Positions 9,565-20,532 of a stretch of DNA of 64,000 nucleotides are shown in pieces (position 1 is the first letter of the stretch; each line of letters opens with the position of its first letter). The stretch lies in contig NZ_CP020663.1 of assembly GCF_002381345.1 (NCBI RefSeq), positions 248,001-312,000 on the forward strand, given 5' to 3'. The notes under the pieces were generated by a model. That model saw nothing but the letters and a program-made list of their open reading frames with translations. It did no database searches and was not told where the DNA came from. The translations under genes and the position numbers were made by a program. The DNA is from Candidatus Enterovibrio altilux. GTDB lineage: Bacteria > Pseudomonadota > Gammaproteobacteria > Enterobacterales > Vibrionaceae.

Positions 9565-11322
9565 CTATGTTAAAGTATGTGGCTGGTTGACATGTGGGGT
9601 GATGAATTGTTTACCAATAAGCTGGGCATAATGACCACCTGCTGCTTTTAGTGTTTGGTGAGAGCCTTTTTCGATGATCTTACCTTCATCCATTAAACAA
9701 ACTACATCCATTTCTTTTAAACCAACTAGCCGGTGCGTAATGAATAGCACGGTCTTTTTTTTGCTGTGCTCTAACAATAAGAAAAGAATGTTTTGCTCAG
9801 TTTGCACATCTAATCCTTCTGTTGGTTCATCAAGCAGCAAGATAGGTGCATCACGTAAAAGAACCCGGGCTATGCCTAAACGACGGCGTTCTCCACCAGA
9901 AAGCTGACGTCCGCCATCACCTAACCAAATATTTAGTCCAGTGCCTTTGAGTAGGACAGATAAACCGACTTGCTTAATAACATCTGATAATTCTTCATCT
10001 TTTGCTAGTGGCTTAGCTATTGAAAGATTATTTCGGAGCGTCCCATTGAACACATCAACTCGTTGGCTTACAACAGCAACAGATGAGCGAAGTGCAGATT
10101 CTCGCCATGCTGATAGAGGCACACTATCAAATTCAATATGACCTTGGCTTGGATCCCATGAGCGAGTTAGCAATTTCAGCAATGTAGATTTACCACTACC
10201 TGTTCGTCCAAGCAACGCTACTTTTTCGCCTGCTTTAATGTGTAGAGAGATATTATCAACTGCTGGTTGCTCATGACCATCGTAATAGTAACTCACACTA
10301 TGAAACACAATATCACCTTTTGCGGTATTGCTGTAGCCGTTTGGATTAAATTGCGTTTCTGGCGTTGTTTCAATAATTTCATTGAGACGTTTTGCTGATG
10401 TGACTGTTTGACTAAGGTATTGGAAAGCTCCAGCTACTGGTATCATCAACTCAAAGCTAGCTATTGTAGCGAATGTTACCATTGCAACCATCTGGTTAGG
10501 GTAGTTACCACTAATACCATCAGCCGCAATCCAAAGTATTAAGACTAAGGTTAATCCATTGGCAGTCAGTAATACGCCATTTGCAAGCCCAGTAATAGCT
10601 GCCATTCGACGTTGTGCATTCAATAAATTCGTTTCGTCACGGTGTGCTTGTTCACGATAGCGATTTGCCGCACCAAATATTTGTAATTCAGCATGGCCTT
10701 GTAACCAATCCAATATAGAAATACGCAGGCATGCTTTTGCTTGAGTGATTTCTATACCATGAGGTCTACCAAGGACAAAAAATATAATCGGTAAAATAAA
10801 CATTAATAATAGCAGGATAATGCCAAGTATTAAGCCAATTTTTAGATCAAACCAGCACAAGAATGCGCTGATGCTAAAAAGACCAAGTATACCTACAATC
10901 ATAGGACTAACCAAGCGTAAATATACGTGATCCATGGCATCAACGTCGGCAATTAAACGGTTTAGGATGTCAGCGTCTCGGAGATTTCCAATTTTTCCCG
11001 GGATGAGCGGTGTTAGCTTGTCGAAGAAGAAAATACGAAGGTCCGCTAGTAACTTCAACGTCGTATTGTGGCTAAGAACTCGTTCTCCCCAGCGACCAGC
11101 AGTTCTAGTAATAGAAAATGCGCGCACTCCAGCAGCAGGCAACATATAATTAAAATTTTGGATTGTGGCAAAACCAGCAACCGCTGAAGCTGCGATAAAC
11201 CAGCCAGAAAGAGTTAATAGTCCGATTGCTGCAGCCAATGTCACAAACGATAACAACATACCAATGGTTAAGCCAAACCAATGTTTTTGATAAAGTTTAA
11301 TAAATGGAATAAGATCACGCAT
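9565..11322 (-). CDS. cydC: Glutathione/cysteine ABC exporter subunit CydC
   Basis: 585 residues, start MRDLIPFIKLYQKHWFGL at 11322, overlapping the cydD stop by 8 nt. An earlier ATG at 11331 adds three residues that relatives lack. Type-1 ABC exporter half: six TM helices in residues ~15-300, then the nucleotide-binding domain with Walker A LLGRTGSGKSTL, signature LSGGERRR, Walker B ILLLDEPT and switch His in FITHR. With CydD it forms the heterodimer that moves reduced thiols to the periplasm and binds haem, needed to assemble cytochrome bd oxidase. Intact cydDC implies that bd-type respiration at low oxygen is retained, although cydAB are not in the window. Confidence 0.96.
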   Translation of the reverse strand: MRDLIPFIKLYQKHWFGLTIGMLLSFVTLAAAIGLLTLSGWFIAASAVAGFATIQNFNYMLPAAGVRAFSITRTAGRWGERVLSHNTTLKLLADLRIFFFDKLTPLIPGKIGNLRDADILNRLIADVDAMDHVYLRLVSPMIVGILGLFSISAFLCWFDLKIGLILGIILLLLMFILPIIFFVLGRPHGIEITQAKACLRISILDWLQGHAELQIFGAANRYREQAHRDETNLLNAQRRMAAITGLANGVLLTANGLTLVLILWIAADGISGNYPNQMVAMVTFATIASFELMIPVAGAFQYLSQTVTSAKRLNEIIETTPETQFNPNGYSNTAKGDIVFHSVSYYYDGHEQPAVDNISLHIKAGEKVALLGRTGSGKSTLLKLLTRSWDPSQGHIEFDSVPLSAWRESALRSSVAVVSQRVDVFNGTLRNNLSIAKPLAKDEELSDVIKQVGLSVLLKGTGLNIWLGDGGRQLSGGERRRLGIARVLLRDAPILLLDEPTEGLDVQTEQNILFLLLEHSKKKTVLFITHRLVGLKEMDVVCLMDEGKIIEKGSHQTLKAAGGHYAQLIGKQFITPHVNQPHTLT

Positions 11323-13084
11323 CAAGATCATTCTTGTTAACAGTTTGCATCATATCTGCAAATACGCCTGTTAGTTGTAATTCTTCGTAGGTGCCCACTT
11401 GAATCAATTTTCCTTTTTTCATTACAAGTATCTGATCACAAAAGCCAAGTTGATCAATATTATGGCTAATTAGCAGTGCTGTGGTGTCTTTAGTGGCATG
11501 CTCTAAGCTTGCCATAATTAGTTTCTCACTTGGCACATCTAAACTGGCCGTTGGCTCGTCAAGAAGCCAAAAGTTACCATCTTGTAGCAAGGCACGCGCT
11601 ACGGCAATACGCTGAGCTTGGCCAACTGATAATCCACTGGCACGATCGCCAATATGATGGTCGTAGCCATGATCTAATCCGGAAATGAATTCATCCGCAT
11701 AAGCAGCTTTAGCAACGCATTGCATCTGATGAACAGTGGTCAAGGAAGAGGCTAAACAGATATTATCCTTGATTGACCCATGGAAAAGCTGTGGGTTTTG
11801 ACCTACCCAACTTACTTGTTTTCTCCAATATCTCAAATCGGCATCCTTAAGTTCAACACCGTTGACACAGAGGCTACCTCGGTAAGGCAGGAAACCTAGT
11901 ATGGTGTTAATCAGACTAGTTTTACCTGCTCCACTTTGACCTACCAAGCCAACGCGTTGACCAGCTTTAACTGAAAAACTAAGAGGACCAACGATAACTA
12001 TGCCGTCAGGACTGAGAATTTCTATGTCTTGTGCTTTAATTGTAACAGCTTTTACTGGAATTTTCATTTCCCCAGAAGTATGGTGTTCGGGGAAGGCTTC
12101 TAGAAAATTTACAATAGACTCAGCAGCACCTATTGCTTGTGCCTTAGCATGGTAATAAGTGCCAAGATCACGCAGCGGTTGATAAAATTCTGGTGCCAAC
12201 ATGAGTACAAATACACCTATAAATAATGTAATTTCGATATCATAATGGCCGAAATTAAGTTCACCGATGTAACTAAAACCAAAGTAGACAGCTGTAACCG
12301 CAATGGATAAGGATGTAAAAAATTCAAGTACGGCTGATGAAAGAAATGCTAGACGTAACACTTCCATGGTGCGTTTTCGAAAATCTTCTGAGGCTACCCG
12401 TAGATGCTTGCTCTCAGACTCAGTCTGATCAAACAAACGAAGCGTCGACAAGCCACGCAGGCGGTCATAGAAATGGCCAGATAAACGCTGAAGTGCTTTG
12501 AAATTTCGACGGTTAGCATCTGCAGCACCCATACCAACCATAGCCATAAATAATGGAACTAAGGGTGCAGTAACAAGAAATATTAAGCCTGCAGCCCAGT
12601 TCATCGGAAAAACAACACTCAAAATAACAAAAGGAATCAGTACAGCTATTGTCATTTGAGGTAAATATCGCGAGTAGAAATCCTGCATTTCTTCGACTTG
12701 TTCGAGAACAAGACTCGCCCAAGTACCTGCAGGTTTACTTTGGATTATAGCCGGACCTAAAAATTGGAGTTTGTCTAAAATAAGTTGTCTGATGTGGAGA
12801 CGAACAGCATCGCCAGCACGATAACCTGCTTGTTCTTTTCCCCAACTGCAAAGTGCCCGTAAGCAGACAATGCCAGCGAGACCGATAAATGAAAGCCAAA
12901 GGTTAAATTTATTGGTTTTCAACATAATTATTTCGTGCAAAATATTAGCTAACATAGCCGCTTGAGCAACTAAAAATATAACTGACAGCAATGCTAAACC
13001 AATGGAGGTTATGAGCCATATTTTGCCTAATTTGCTCTGTACTTTTAGCCACTGGGCAAGTAATCGATGTTTTTTTTTATCCAT
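11315..13084 (-). CDS. cydD: Glutathione/cysteine ABC exporter subunit CydD
   Basis: 589 residues from MDKKKHRLLAQWLKVQSK; an upstream start at 13105 would add MFTLIKY and lies in a repeat-like sequence, so I prefer 13084. Six-helix transmembrane domain, then the NBD: Walker A LVGQSGAGKTSL, signature LSVGQAQRIAVARALL, Walker B FWLLDEPT, switch LLISHN. It is the partner of CydC and first gene of the pair, translationally coupled by an 8-nt overlap. Nothing indicates inactivation. The region upstream is an IS630 relic, so the native promoter may have been altered. Confidence 0.96.
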   Translation of the reverse strand: MDKKKHRLLAQWLKVQSKLGKIWLITSIGLALLSVIFLVAQAAMLANILHEIIMLKTNKFNLWLSFIGLAGIVCLRALCSWGKEQAGYRAGDAVRLHIRQLILDKLQFLGPAIIQSKPAGTWASLVLEQVEEMQDFYSRYLPQMTIAVLIPFVILSVVFPMNWAAGLIFLVTAPLVPLFMAMVGMGAADANRRNFKALQRLSGHFYDRLRGLSTLRLFDQTESESKHLRVASEDFRKRTMEVLRLAFLSSAVLEFFTSLSIAVTAVYFGFSYIGELNFGHYDIEITLFIGVFVLMLAPEFYQPLRDLGTYYHAKAQAIGAAESIVNFLEAFPEHHTSGEMKIPVKAVTIKAQDIEILSPDGIVIVGPLSFSVKAGQRVGLVGQSGAGKTSLINTILGFLPYRGSLCVNGVELKDADLRYWRKQVSWVGQNPQLFHGSIKDNICLASSLTTVHQMQCVAKAAYADEFISGLDHGYDHHIGDRASGLSVGQAQRIAVARALLQDGNFWLLDEPTASLDVPSEKLIMASLEHATKDTTALLISHNIDQLGFCDQILVMKKGKLIQVGTYEELQLTGVFADMMQTVNKNDLDA

Positions 13085-13085
13085 A

Positions 13086-13140
13086 TACTTAATCAACGTG
13101 AACATGCAGGCTTGAGCACCTGAAACTTATCATGTATTCG
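13086..13140. repeat. Dispersed repeat shared with 52498-52560
   Basis: About 50 nt upstream of cydD match, with ~10 differences, the segment upstream of galE. The shared core includes AGCACCTGAAACTTAT here and AGCACTTGAAACTTAT there. Both copies abut a gene start on the minus strand. It could be an IS630-type terminus or a small non-autonomous element. Confidence 0.5.
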
Positions 13141-14060
13141 GAAGGTAAAAGAGTCTGTAATCTCTGATAAAATAACAGTAATAAAATTGATTGATAGATT
13201 TTTTGAAAAACTGTTTACTTTTGAAGCAACAGTTGTTTATTGACAGTTCATTCCTCACCTTCCATAAAGGCTCTAACGAATTAAAATTTGTGGTATACGG
13301 AGGAAAGTAGTGCAGCTCAACATTGGCAACGAATGCCGGCTCTTTGCCAAAGCTACTACAATGATATCCTGCTCCATTTAAAACCATATAAAACTGATAA
13401 ATTAACTCTCTCAGTTTACAGGAAGCACGCAAAATTTTTTCGTTATTTATTGTTCCATACTCACTGGCCACAGTACCCATAATATAGTAACGGTTTAGGG
13501 CATCAATAAAATTAAAATTACTACGACTATCCGTTATTTCTAAGATCTGATTCTGGTCTTTGCGTATCCAGAGAGTCTTAAGTGTTGTTTTGGCCACATT
13601 TTCTGCATGACTAACATAATACGTAAAATAGATGCATACGTGATATAAGCGGCTGTCATTGCACCACAGAGATGAACAAAATTTTTTATTTTTTAGCATG
13701 AAACTTGTGGTGAACCCATTGCTAAATTTTATAACTGCATGCATTATAATGAAGTCACTTACGCATTTTCTCTACCGTGTATTTAGCTCTAAACTACTGA
13801 CCAATATAGGTAACAACTTGGTATGCAATAATTATGTTAGTATTGAAAAAAATTGTTTGAGCCTAGTTTTTCAGACTGTTTGTAATCTTTGAAGTAACGT
13901 AGAACCATGGTTGCATGGATACGTTGAGCCTGAAAAATCATGTTAGCATTCCAACCTTTTGAAGCAAATAGTACTACTTTTATCCGATCACACACTCGAC
14001 TATCACACGTGATATCGTGCTTATTTTTAAGCTTTTGCTTTTAATATAGAATCAACGTCA
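13140..14060 (-). mobile_element. IS630-family element, decayed transposase
   Basis: On the minus strand the N-terminal part reads KHDITCDSRVCDRIKVVLFA and KGWNANMIFQAQRIHATMVL, an IS630-type helix-turn-helix. The C-terminal part (13130-13744) is one long frame with VLNGAGYHCSSF, ELHYFPPYTTNFNSLEPLWK and NNCCFKSKQFFKKSI, the classic IS630 D-x-A-x-x-H ... PPYSPxLNPIE catalytic end. The middle is missing or frameshifted. An apparent 204-codon ORF here is this C-terminal remnant, not a novel gene. Confidence 0.85.
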
Positions 14061-14142
14061 TTTTCATAACACGTAGCTTGATCCTCCTTTTGCTTAAAAT
14101 CAAGCATCTTTGTTGCTCGCAAGTATAAAACTTCAATGGTGT

Positions 14143-15416
14143 ATGCTTTGTTTCCTAATTTAAATTCAGACAGCAAATACCAACATGATAAGCTATTATG
14201 ATCATTGGCGTTGTAAGAATACCTAACCCAATCAACTTATTTAATGCTTTTATCATAGCGGTGGTTTCCCTAATCTAAGCAGTGTGATCCCTTAGGCTCA
14301 ATGTCCCTCCAAGTAGTTTTTCGACTCGAAGCATTGCTGTCTATGCTAGGGAACATTTATGATAACAGGCTTTATTTCCTAAATTAGAGAACTAACTTAT
14401 CAGTCTACGCTCTCAACAGTTAGGCTCACTTAAATATTCAGGTCCATGAACAAGCTTCCCTACAAAACAACTCACTGGGAGCAGCATCATTAAGCTTTAA
14501 TCAGTCGTGGCTCACTAACATTCTGAATTAATGAAAAAGCCATTCAGCCATCGTAATGACTAAGCCGGATAATGATAGGAAAGCTCGTTTATTTAGCGAC
14601 TTAGTCATTACGATGGCTCTCATTATTCAACGCGTATCTTCAATACCATTGAGAAGTCTGCAAGAATTCATTAATTTTGTTTTCAAACTTGCTCAACTGC
14701 TGTTGTCATGCCTTCACTACTCATGCATTGGCCAGCGAGCCAAAATGGTTAGCGTCAAGTTCAAACCGAAGAATAAGGGAACCTTTCAACACTTAGTTAA
14801 TGATTCTATGGGGCTCAAAGCCTACTGTGTAGGCAAATGTGAAGTTAAAAAACATGCCGCTGATGGAAAACGGCTAGTCTGACACAAGCCACATTTAGCT
14901 GTAAACATAAACACGAATTCAATCGTTCCTGCTGAGTTAAGTGCATCACATGTGACTGACGATGCTGTACTACTTAACTTACTCAAACAAACCCGCCGAA
15001 GAATCAATGAAATATCAAGCAATAATGCTTACAACACCAGACAATATTACGAAACTGTTCGCATTAAGCGAGTGGTTCCAATCATCCCACCAAGACAAAA
15101 AAATACTGTTGGGGAACGAAGTCATCCGTATCCTTTAGTGGTCAATTATCAGAAGTTTTAGCGTTCAAATAAGAATTGAAAAACGAGGTTCAATTACCAT
15201 AAGCGTTCCCTAGCAGAGACGGCAATACTTCAAATTAAAAATTTTAAGAGAAGCATTCAGCTTAAAAAATTACAATACTCAGCTTAAAGAAACGTGCACC
15301 ATGATAAAAGTATTAAATAAGCTAACAACTCATAAGTATGTCTAACACGAAAACGGTTGTCTACTTGTGAATCATGTTAGGATTTTTTATCTTAATTCTA
15401 AGTAAGAAACAAAGCC
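14143..15416 (+). mobile_element. IS5-family chimeric unit, decayed
   Basis: Same architecture as 8301-9531: inverted right end from 14143 (GCTTTGTTTCC), internal junction GATAACAG/GCTTTATTTCC at about 14368, then a full plus body ending AAAGCC at 15416. Transposase pieces such as RLFSDLVITMALIIQRVSSI and RIKRVVPIIPPR survive between stops. Confidence 0.85.
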
Positions 15417-16450
15417 TAAATTGGGGAGCTAAGTTATTAATCTACGCTCTAAACAACTAGGTTAACTTAAATATGCAGGCTATTAACAAGCTTCCCTACA
15501 AACAACTAATTGGAAGCAATATAATCAAACCTTAATCAATCATCACTCACTAATATTTTGAATTAATAAAGAAGTCATCCAGCTATGGAATCAAACCAAA
15601 CGGGGTAATCATGGAAGACCTCGTTTATCTAGCGACTTAGCCATTAGGACGGCCCTCATGGTTCAATGCGTATTTTCAATGCCATTTAGAAGTCTGCAAG
15701 AATTCATTTATTCTTTTTGTAAATTTTCTCAACGGCCATTGTCCTGCCCTCACTATTGATGTATTAGCCAGCGAGCCAAAACGGTTAACGTCACGTTCAG
15801 AACGAATAGTAAGGGAAACATTCAGCACTTAACCATTGATTCTACGGGGCAGAGAGTCTATGTTAAAGGAAAATGGAGCGTGGAAAAGCATGGTGCTGAT
15901 GGAAAACGGCTAGTTTGATGCAAGTCGCATTTAACAGTAAATATAAATATTAATGAAATCATTGCTGCTAAGTTAACTGCATCAAATGTAACTAACGGTG
16001 AATATTACCTAGCTTATTCAAACAGCCCCGCCGAAAAATCAATGAAATATCAGCCAACGGTGCTTGTGACACCAGACAATGCTACGAAACCGTTCATATT
16101 AAACGATCGATTTCACTCATACCACCAAGAAAAGGAGCACTTTTTGAAAACGATATCATCCACGTGATTTAGTGGTCAGTAACCAAAAGTTACACAGTTC
16201 CAATCAGTATTGGCAAATGAAGTATGGTTATCATAAACATTCCCTATTAGAGGTGGTAATGTTTCGAGTCAAAAAACTACTTGAAGGGACATTGAGCTTA
16301 AAAGATCACAATGCTCAAATTAACGAAATTTACGACATAATGAAAGCGTTAAATGAGCTGACCGATCTAGGTATGCCTAACACGAAAGTAATTGTCTCAT
16401 AGTGTATCATGTTGCCATTTGCTTTCTGACTTCAAACTCAGAAACAAGTC
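15415..16450 (+). mobile_element. IS5-family copy, decayed, abutting the previous one
   Basis: The left end CCTAAATTGGGGAGC begins exactly where the preceding copy's right terminus stops, so the two share a terminal repeat. The body is near full length and ends near 16450. Readable remnants include HLTVNININ-type and SLKDHNAQINEIYDIMKALN segments. Many stops. Confidence 0.8.
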
Positions 16451-17250
16451 GGTTAAACGCGTATTTTCAATGTCATTAAGAAGTTTGCAAAGATTCATTC
16501 TGTACTCAACTGACGTTATCAAGCACTGACTATTCGTGGATTAGCAAACGAGCCAAAACGATTAACGTCGCATTCAAGGCAAGGACTAAAGAAATTATCT
16601 AGCACTGAACCATTAGTTCTATGGAGTTCAAAATTTACGGTGACGGCGAATGGAAAGTAAAAAAAACATGGCACTGATGAAAAACATGAAGTTTAGCGTA
16701 AGTTAGACTTAGCGGTAAACATAAATGCGCACGAAATCATTGCGGCTCAGTTAAATACATCAAATATAACTGACGGTGAAGTGCTACCTAACTTGCTCAA
16801 ATAGACCCGCCTAAGAATCAATGAAATATCAGGTGATGGCACTTATGATACCAGACATGTTACAAAATAGTTTATATTAAACAAGCAGACCACCCATCCC
16901 ACCAAGAAAAGGAACAACTTGTTGGAAACGAGATCATTCGCGTAACGTAATATGGTGGTTAGTTACCAGAAGTTAGACGATTCTAATAAGCCTTGAAAAA
17001 TGAGGTATAGAAAAATGAGGTATAATTACCATAGATGTTCCCTATCAGAGACAAGCAATCTTTTGAATCAAAAAATTTCTCGGAGAGACATTGAGTCTAA
17101 CGGGTTACAGTGCCTAGATTGGAGCAACCTACGTCATGATAGAAACGTTGAATAATCTTACTATGTTAAGTATGTCTAACACGAAAGCAATCGTCTCATA
17201 GTTAATCATGTTGAAATTTGCTGTTTAAACGTGAATTGAAAAACAGCATC
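16451..17250 (+). mobile_element. IS5-family copy, 5'-truncated, decayed
   Basis: It starts inside the transposase gene (equivalent of VKRVFSMSLRSLQ) directly after the previous copy's right end and runs to a right terminus near 17250. It contains a ~17-nt local duplication near 17010 (GAAAAATGAGGTATA repeated). It lies 85 bp before sppA. Confidence 0.75.
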
Positions 17251-17334
17251 TCAATAAAACTACGCTAATCAAAAACATATAGTCTCTAGTATGATATATT
17301 AAGGTTATGTCTAGGGAAGTTACTGGAATTACCC

Positions 17335-19191
17335 ATGAAAAAGTTTTTTAAATTTTTAAGCATTTTTTTTAAATGGTGCTGGACAATATTGAGTTTTTCA
17401 CGTCAATTACTCCTCAACTTACTCTTTATTGGTGTACTTATTGCTATTTATTTCAACTTTATCATGAAGGATACGGAATATTCCAATTATATGGAGCAAC
17501 ATGCTCACGCACTTTTAGTAGATCTTTCAGGCCCAATCGTTGAAAAAGCATATTCTCATACTCCTTACGATCTAGCAATACGTGCCCTAAGCGGGCGAAC
17601 TAATGTAACAGAAACAGTTTTATTTGATGTGGTCGCTAAAATTCGAACTGCAGCAAACGATAACAATATCAACGGTATGGTACTGAACCTTGATTACATG
17701 TCAAAGACTAGCCTGACAACATTGCAATATATTGCCAAAGCCATCAAGGAATTCAAAGCAACAGGTAAACCTGTTATCGCGTTTGGCGATAACTATAGTC
17801 AGAGCCAATATTACCTCGCAAGTTATGCGGATGAAGTTATAATGATACCGGAGGGCCTAGTCTCATTGAAGGGTTATGGCGTCTACAACTTGTATTACAA
17901 AAACTTACTGAAAAGCCTTAATATTAACACACACATATTTCGCGGTGGTGCTTATAAATCTTATGTTGAACCTTATATCCGCACAGACATGTCTCAAAAA
18001 GCACGTGAAAACAACTCAATATGGCTAAAGCAACTTTGGAGCACGTATATAAATGATATAGCGACGAATCGTGGCGTAACTGCAGAATCGTTATCACTGG
18101 ACACTGAAAGGCTGCTAGATGCCATCAAAATTGAAAATGGAGACTATGCCGCAGTAGCACAAAATTTGGGCCTCGTTGACGTATTGCTAACTCGTCAACA
18201 AACTCACACCAGACTCGCTGAGATCTTTGGCAGTGATGGCCAAGATAGTTACAACTATACCAGCATCTACGGCTATCACGCTAAAGATTTGACACCATCT
18301 AAAACCGATCAAATCGCTGTTGTTGTAGCAAGTGGCACGATCATTGATGGTTCTGCGGGGGAAGGCACCGTGGGAGGGGATACTACTGCTGCAATCTTGC
18401 GAACCGCACGCTTTAATGACGCTATAAAAGCCGTCATCTTACGTGTTGACAGTTCAGGAGGCAGCGCTTATGCATCTGAGATAATTCATCATGAAGTTAA
18501 CGCACTGGTAAATGCAGGCAAACCTGTTGTCGTATCCATGTCCGAGGTGGCCGCATCTGGCGGATACTCGATCTCCTCCAGCGCCAACCGTATTTTGGCG
18601 CAAGCAGCCACAATAACAGGCTCTATTGGTGTGATCTCTATTTACAACACCATTGAAGACGCCTTGGCGAAATGTGGTATTTACAGTGATGGCATTGGTA
18701 CCACCCCATTCGTTGGCCTACAAACAACACGTCCCATGCCTGAAAAAATTAGCGAAATCCTGCAGCTTAGTACCGATCATTCCTATCAGCACTTTATCGA
18801 ACAGGTTGCAAATGACCGCCACATTTCTGTTGCTGATGTTCAGCTGATTGCTCAAGGTCAAGTCTGGACAGGTCATGATGCAATGAAATACGGATTAGTT
18901 GATCAAATAGGTGACTTTGATGATGCTATTGTGATTGCAGCAGAATTGGCCAACATTTCTGAGTACTCATTAAATTGGATGCACGAACCATTAACACCCA
19001 TTCAGCAATTATTTTATGATATAATTGCTCAAGTTATGACCACTGTTAGTATTGATACACAATTTGAACGACCATCAATAATTAAACGGTTAGCCACGTC
19101 CGCAATATCTGAGATAAATAACTTAAATAATCTCAATGATCCTAACGGGCGCTATACATTATGCCAAAATTGTAGTTATTTTGATAACTAA
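17335..19191 (+). CDS. sppA: Signal peptide peptidase SppA (protease IV), 67K form
   Basis: 618 residues, the same length as the E. coli enzyme. One N-terminal TM helix (about residues 25-45) anchors two tandem protease-fold domains in the periplasm. The catalytic dyad is visible: Lys208 in FRGGAYKSYV (N-terminal domain) and Ser408 in SEVAASGGYS (C-terminal domain), 200 residues apart as in E. coli (K209/S409). It degrades cleaved signal peptides in the inner membrane. The ATG at 17335 is preceded by AGGGAAG. It is a lone intact gene flanked on both sides by IS5 debris; the tail NDPNGRYTLCQNC is family-typical, so there is no truncation. Confidence 0.96.
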   Translation: MKKFFKFLSIFFKWCWTILSFSRQLLLNLLFIGVLIAIYFNFIMKDTEYSNYMEQHAHALLVDLSGPIVEKAYSHTPYDLAIRALSGRTNVTETVLFDVVAKIRTAANDNNINGMVLNLDYMSKTSLTTLQYIAKAIKEFKATGKPVIAFGDNYSQSQYYLASYADEVIMIPEGLVSLKGYGVYNLYYKNLLKSLNINTHIFRGGAYKSYVEPYIRTDMSQKARENNSIWLKQLWSTYINDIATNRGVTAESLSLDTERLLDAIKIENGDYAAVAQNLGLVDVLLTRQQTHTRLAEIFGSDGQDSYNYTSIYGYHAKDLTPSKTDQIAVVVASGTIIDGSAGEGTVGGDTTAAILRTARFNDAIKAVILRVDSSGGSAYASEIIHHEVNALVNAGKPVVVSMSEVAASGGYSISSSANRILAQAATITGSIGVISIYNTIEDALAKCGIYSDGIGTTPFVGLQTTRPMPEKISEILQLSTDHSYQHFIEQVANDRHISVADVQLIAQGQVWTGHDAMKYGLVDQIGDFDDAIVIAAELANISEYSLNWMHEPLTPIQQLFYDIIAQVMTTVSIDTQFERPSIIKRLATSAISEINNLNNLNDPNGRYTLCQNCSYFDN

Positions 19192-19278
19192 AAATATTTC
19201 AGCAAGCGCCTAAAACCTCTCGCTTCAGAACGAATATTTTATTATTTTTTATTTTCATTGGGTATTGTGTTGCTCTCC

Positions 19279-19306
19279 TTAACACATGCCCTAGGACATG
19301 TGTTAA
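19279..19306. terminator. 28-nt near-perfect palindrome downstream of sppA
   Basis: Ten-base arms TTAACACATG / CATGTGTTAA surround a central CCTAGG with one mismatch pair. It lies 88 nt after the sppA stop. It could act as an RNA hairpin (3'-end protection or terminator), but no U-run follows; the symmetry would equally suit a dimeric DNA-binding protein. Confidence 0.4.
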
Positions 19307-19387
19307 TTATCTTTAACCTAACGTAACATACCTGTTCTTTTGGAGTTATTACTGTATCTACCGTTGACATTAAGTACGATTTTTGTT

Positions 19388-20439
19388 GACTTTATTTTTA
19401 AATTTAAACTCAGATGATAAATTCTAGCATGATTCACTATTAAATAATTACTTTTGCTTTAGGCATACTTGGCTCTATCAGCTTATTTAACCTTTTTATC
19501 ATAGAGTAAGTCTCGCTAATCTGAGTATTGGGATTTCTTAAATTCAATGTCCCTTCAAAGAGTTTTTTAATTCGAAACATTATCACCTCTGATAAGGAAT
19601 ATTTGTAGTAACCATACCTCTTTTCATAATGCTTATTTGGACCATATAATTTTTGATAACTGACCGCTAAATTACACAGATAACTTCGTTCCTAATAAGT
19701 TGCTTTTTTGGGTGGGATGATTGGAACCACTCATTTAATACGAATGGTTTCGTTATATTTTTGGATGTAATAACTTCCATTACCTGATATATCATTGATT
19801 CTTCGGCGAGTCTGTTTGAGTAAATTAGGCAGCACTTCACCATCAGTCATATTTGATGCACTTAACTCAACAGCAATAATTTCATGCGTATTCACAGCTA
19901 CTACTAAATGTAATTTGTGCCAAATTTTTCATTTCCCACTAGTGCCGTGCTTCTTTACTTTCCATTTGCCGTTACCGCAGATTTTGAAGCCCATAAAAGC
20001 AACAGCTAAGTGCTAAGTGAGTTCTATTTAATCTTATCCTTAAACACAACGTTAACTGCTTTGGCTCGTTTGCTAATGCATGAACAGTGAAGGCATAACA
20101 AGAACAGTTGAGTAAGTTTAACAACAGAATTAATTCATCCTTTCAGACCTCTCAACAGCATTGAAAATACGCGTTTCACCATAAGGGCCATCGTAATGGC
20201 TAAATCGCTAAATAAACGAAATCTTCCATAATTACCTTGCTTTTAGTTCGATTCCATAGCTAAATGGCTTCTTCATCAATCCAGAATGCAAGTGAGTCAC
20301 TATTAATTAAAACTTTATTATACTGCTCCCAGTTAATTGCTTTGTAGCACAGCTTATTCATAGACTTGAATATTTCAGTTAGCCTAACTGTATAGAAAAT
20401 AAATTAATAATTTAGTTCGTTGATTTAGAAAACGAAGTC
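19388..20439 (-). mobile_element. IS5-family copy, near full length, decayed
   Basis: It runs from the right terminus at 19388 (GACTTTATTTTTAAATTTA) to the left terminus near 20439 (AACGAAGTC), in minus orientation, without the extra inverted segment seen elsewhere. Transposase remnants are split by many stops. Confidence 0.8.
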
Positions 20440-20532
20440 TACCAGACGAAAACATGGCATATAAAACTCACACACTCTTAAGCAAATGCTTTATACATAT
20501 CCAAATCGTTTTTTTGTTAAAAATTTGTTTTT

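Noticed and set aside
13130-13744. 204-codon ORF as a novel protein
   Set aside because: Its C-terminal half is plainly an IS630 transposase end (PPYTTNFNSLEPLWK).
14556-14882. 108-codon ORF and similar ORFs in IS regions as genes
   Set aside because: All are fragments of the same IS5 transposase (e.g. DSTELNVYGEGEWKV, HLAVDINTHEIIAA), truncated by stops.
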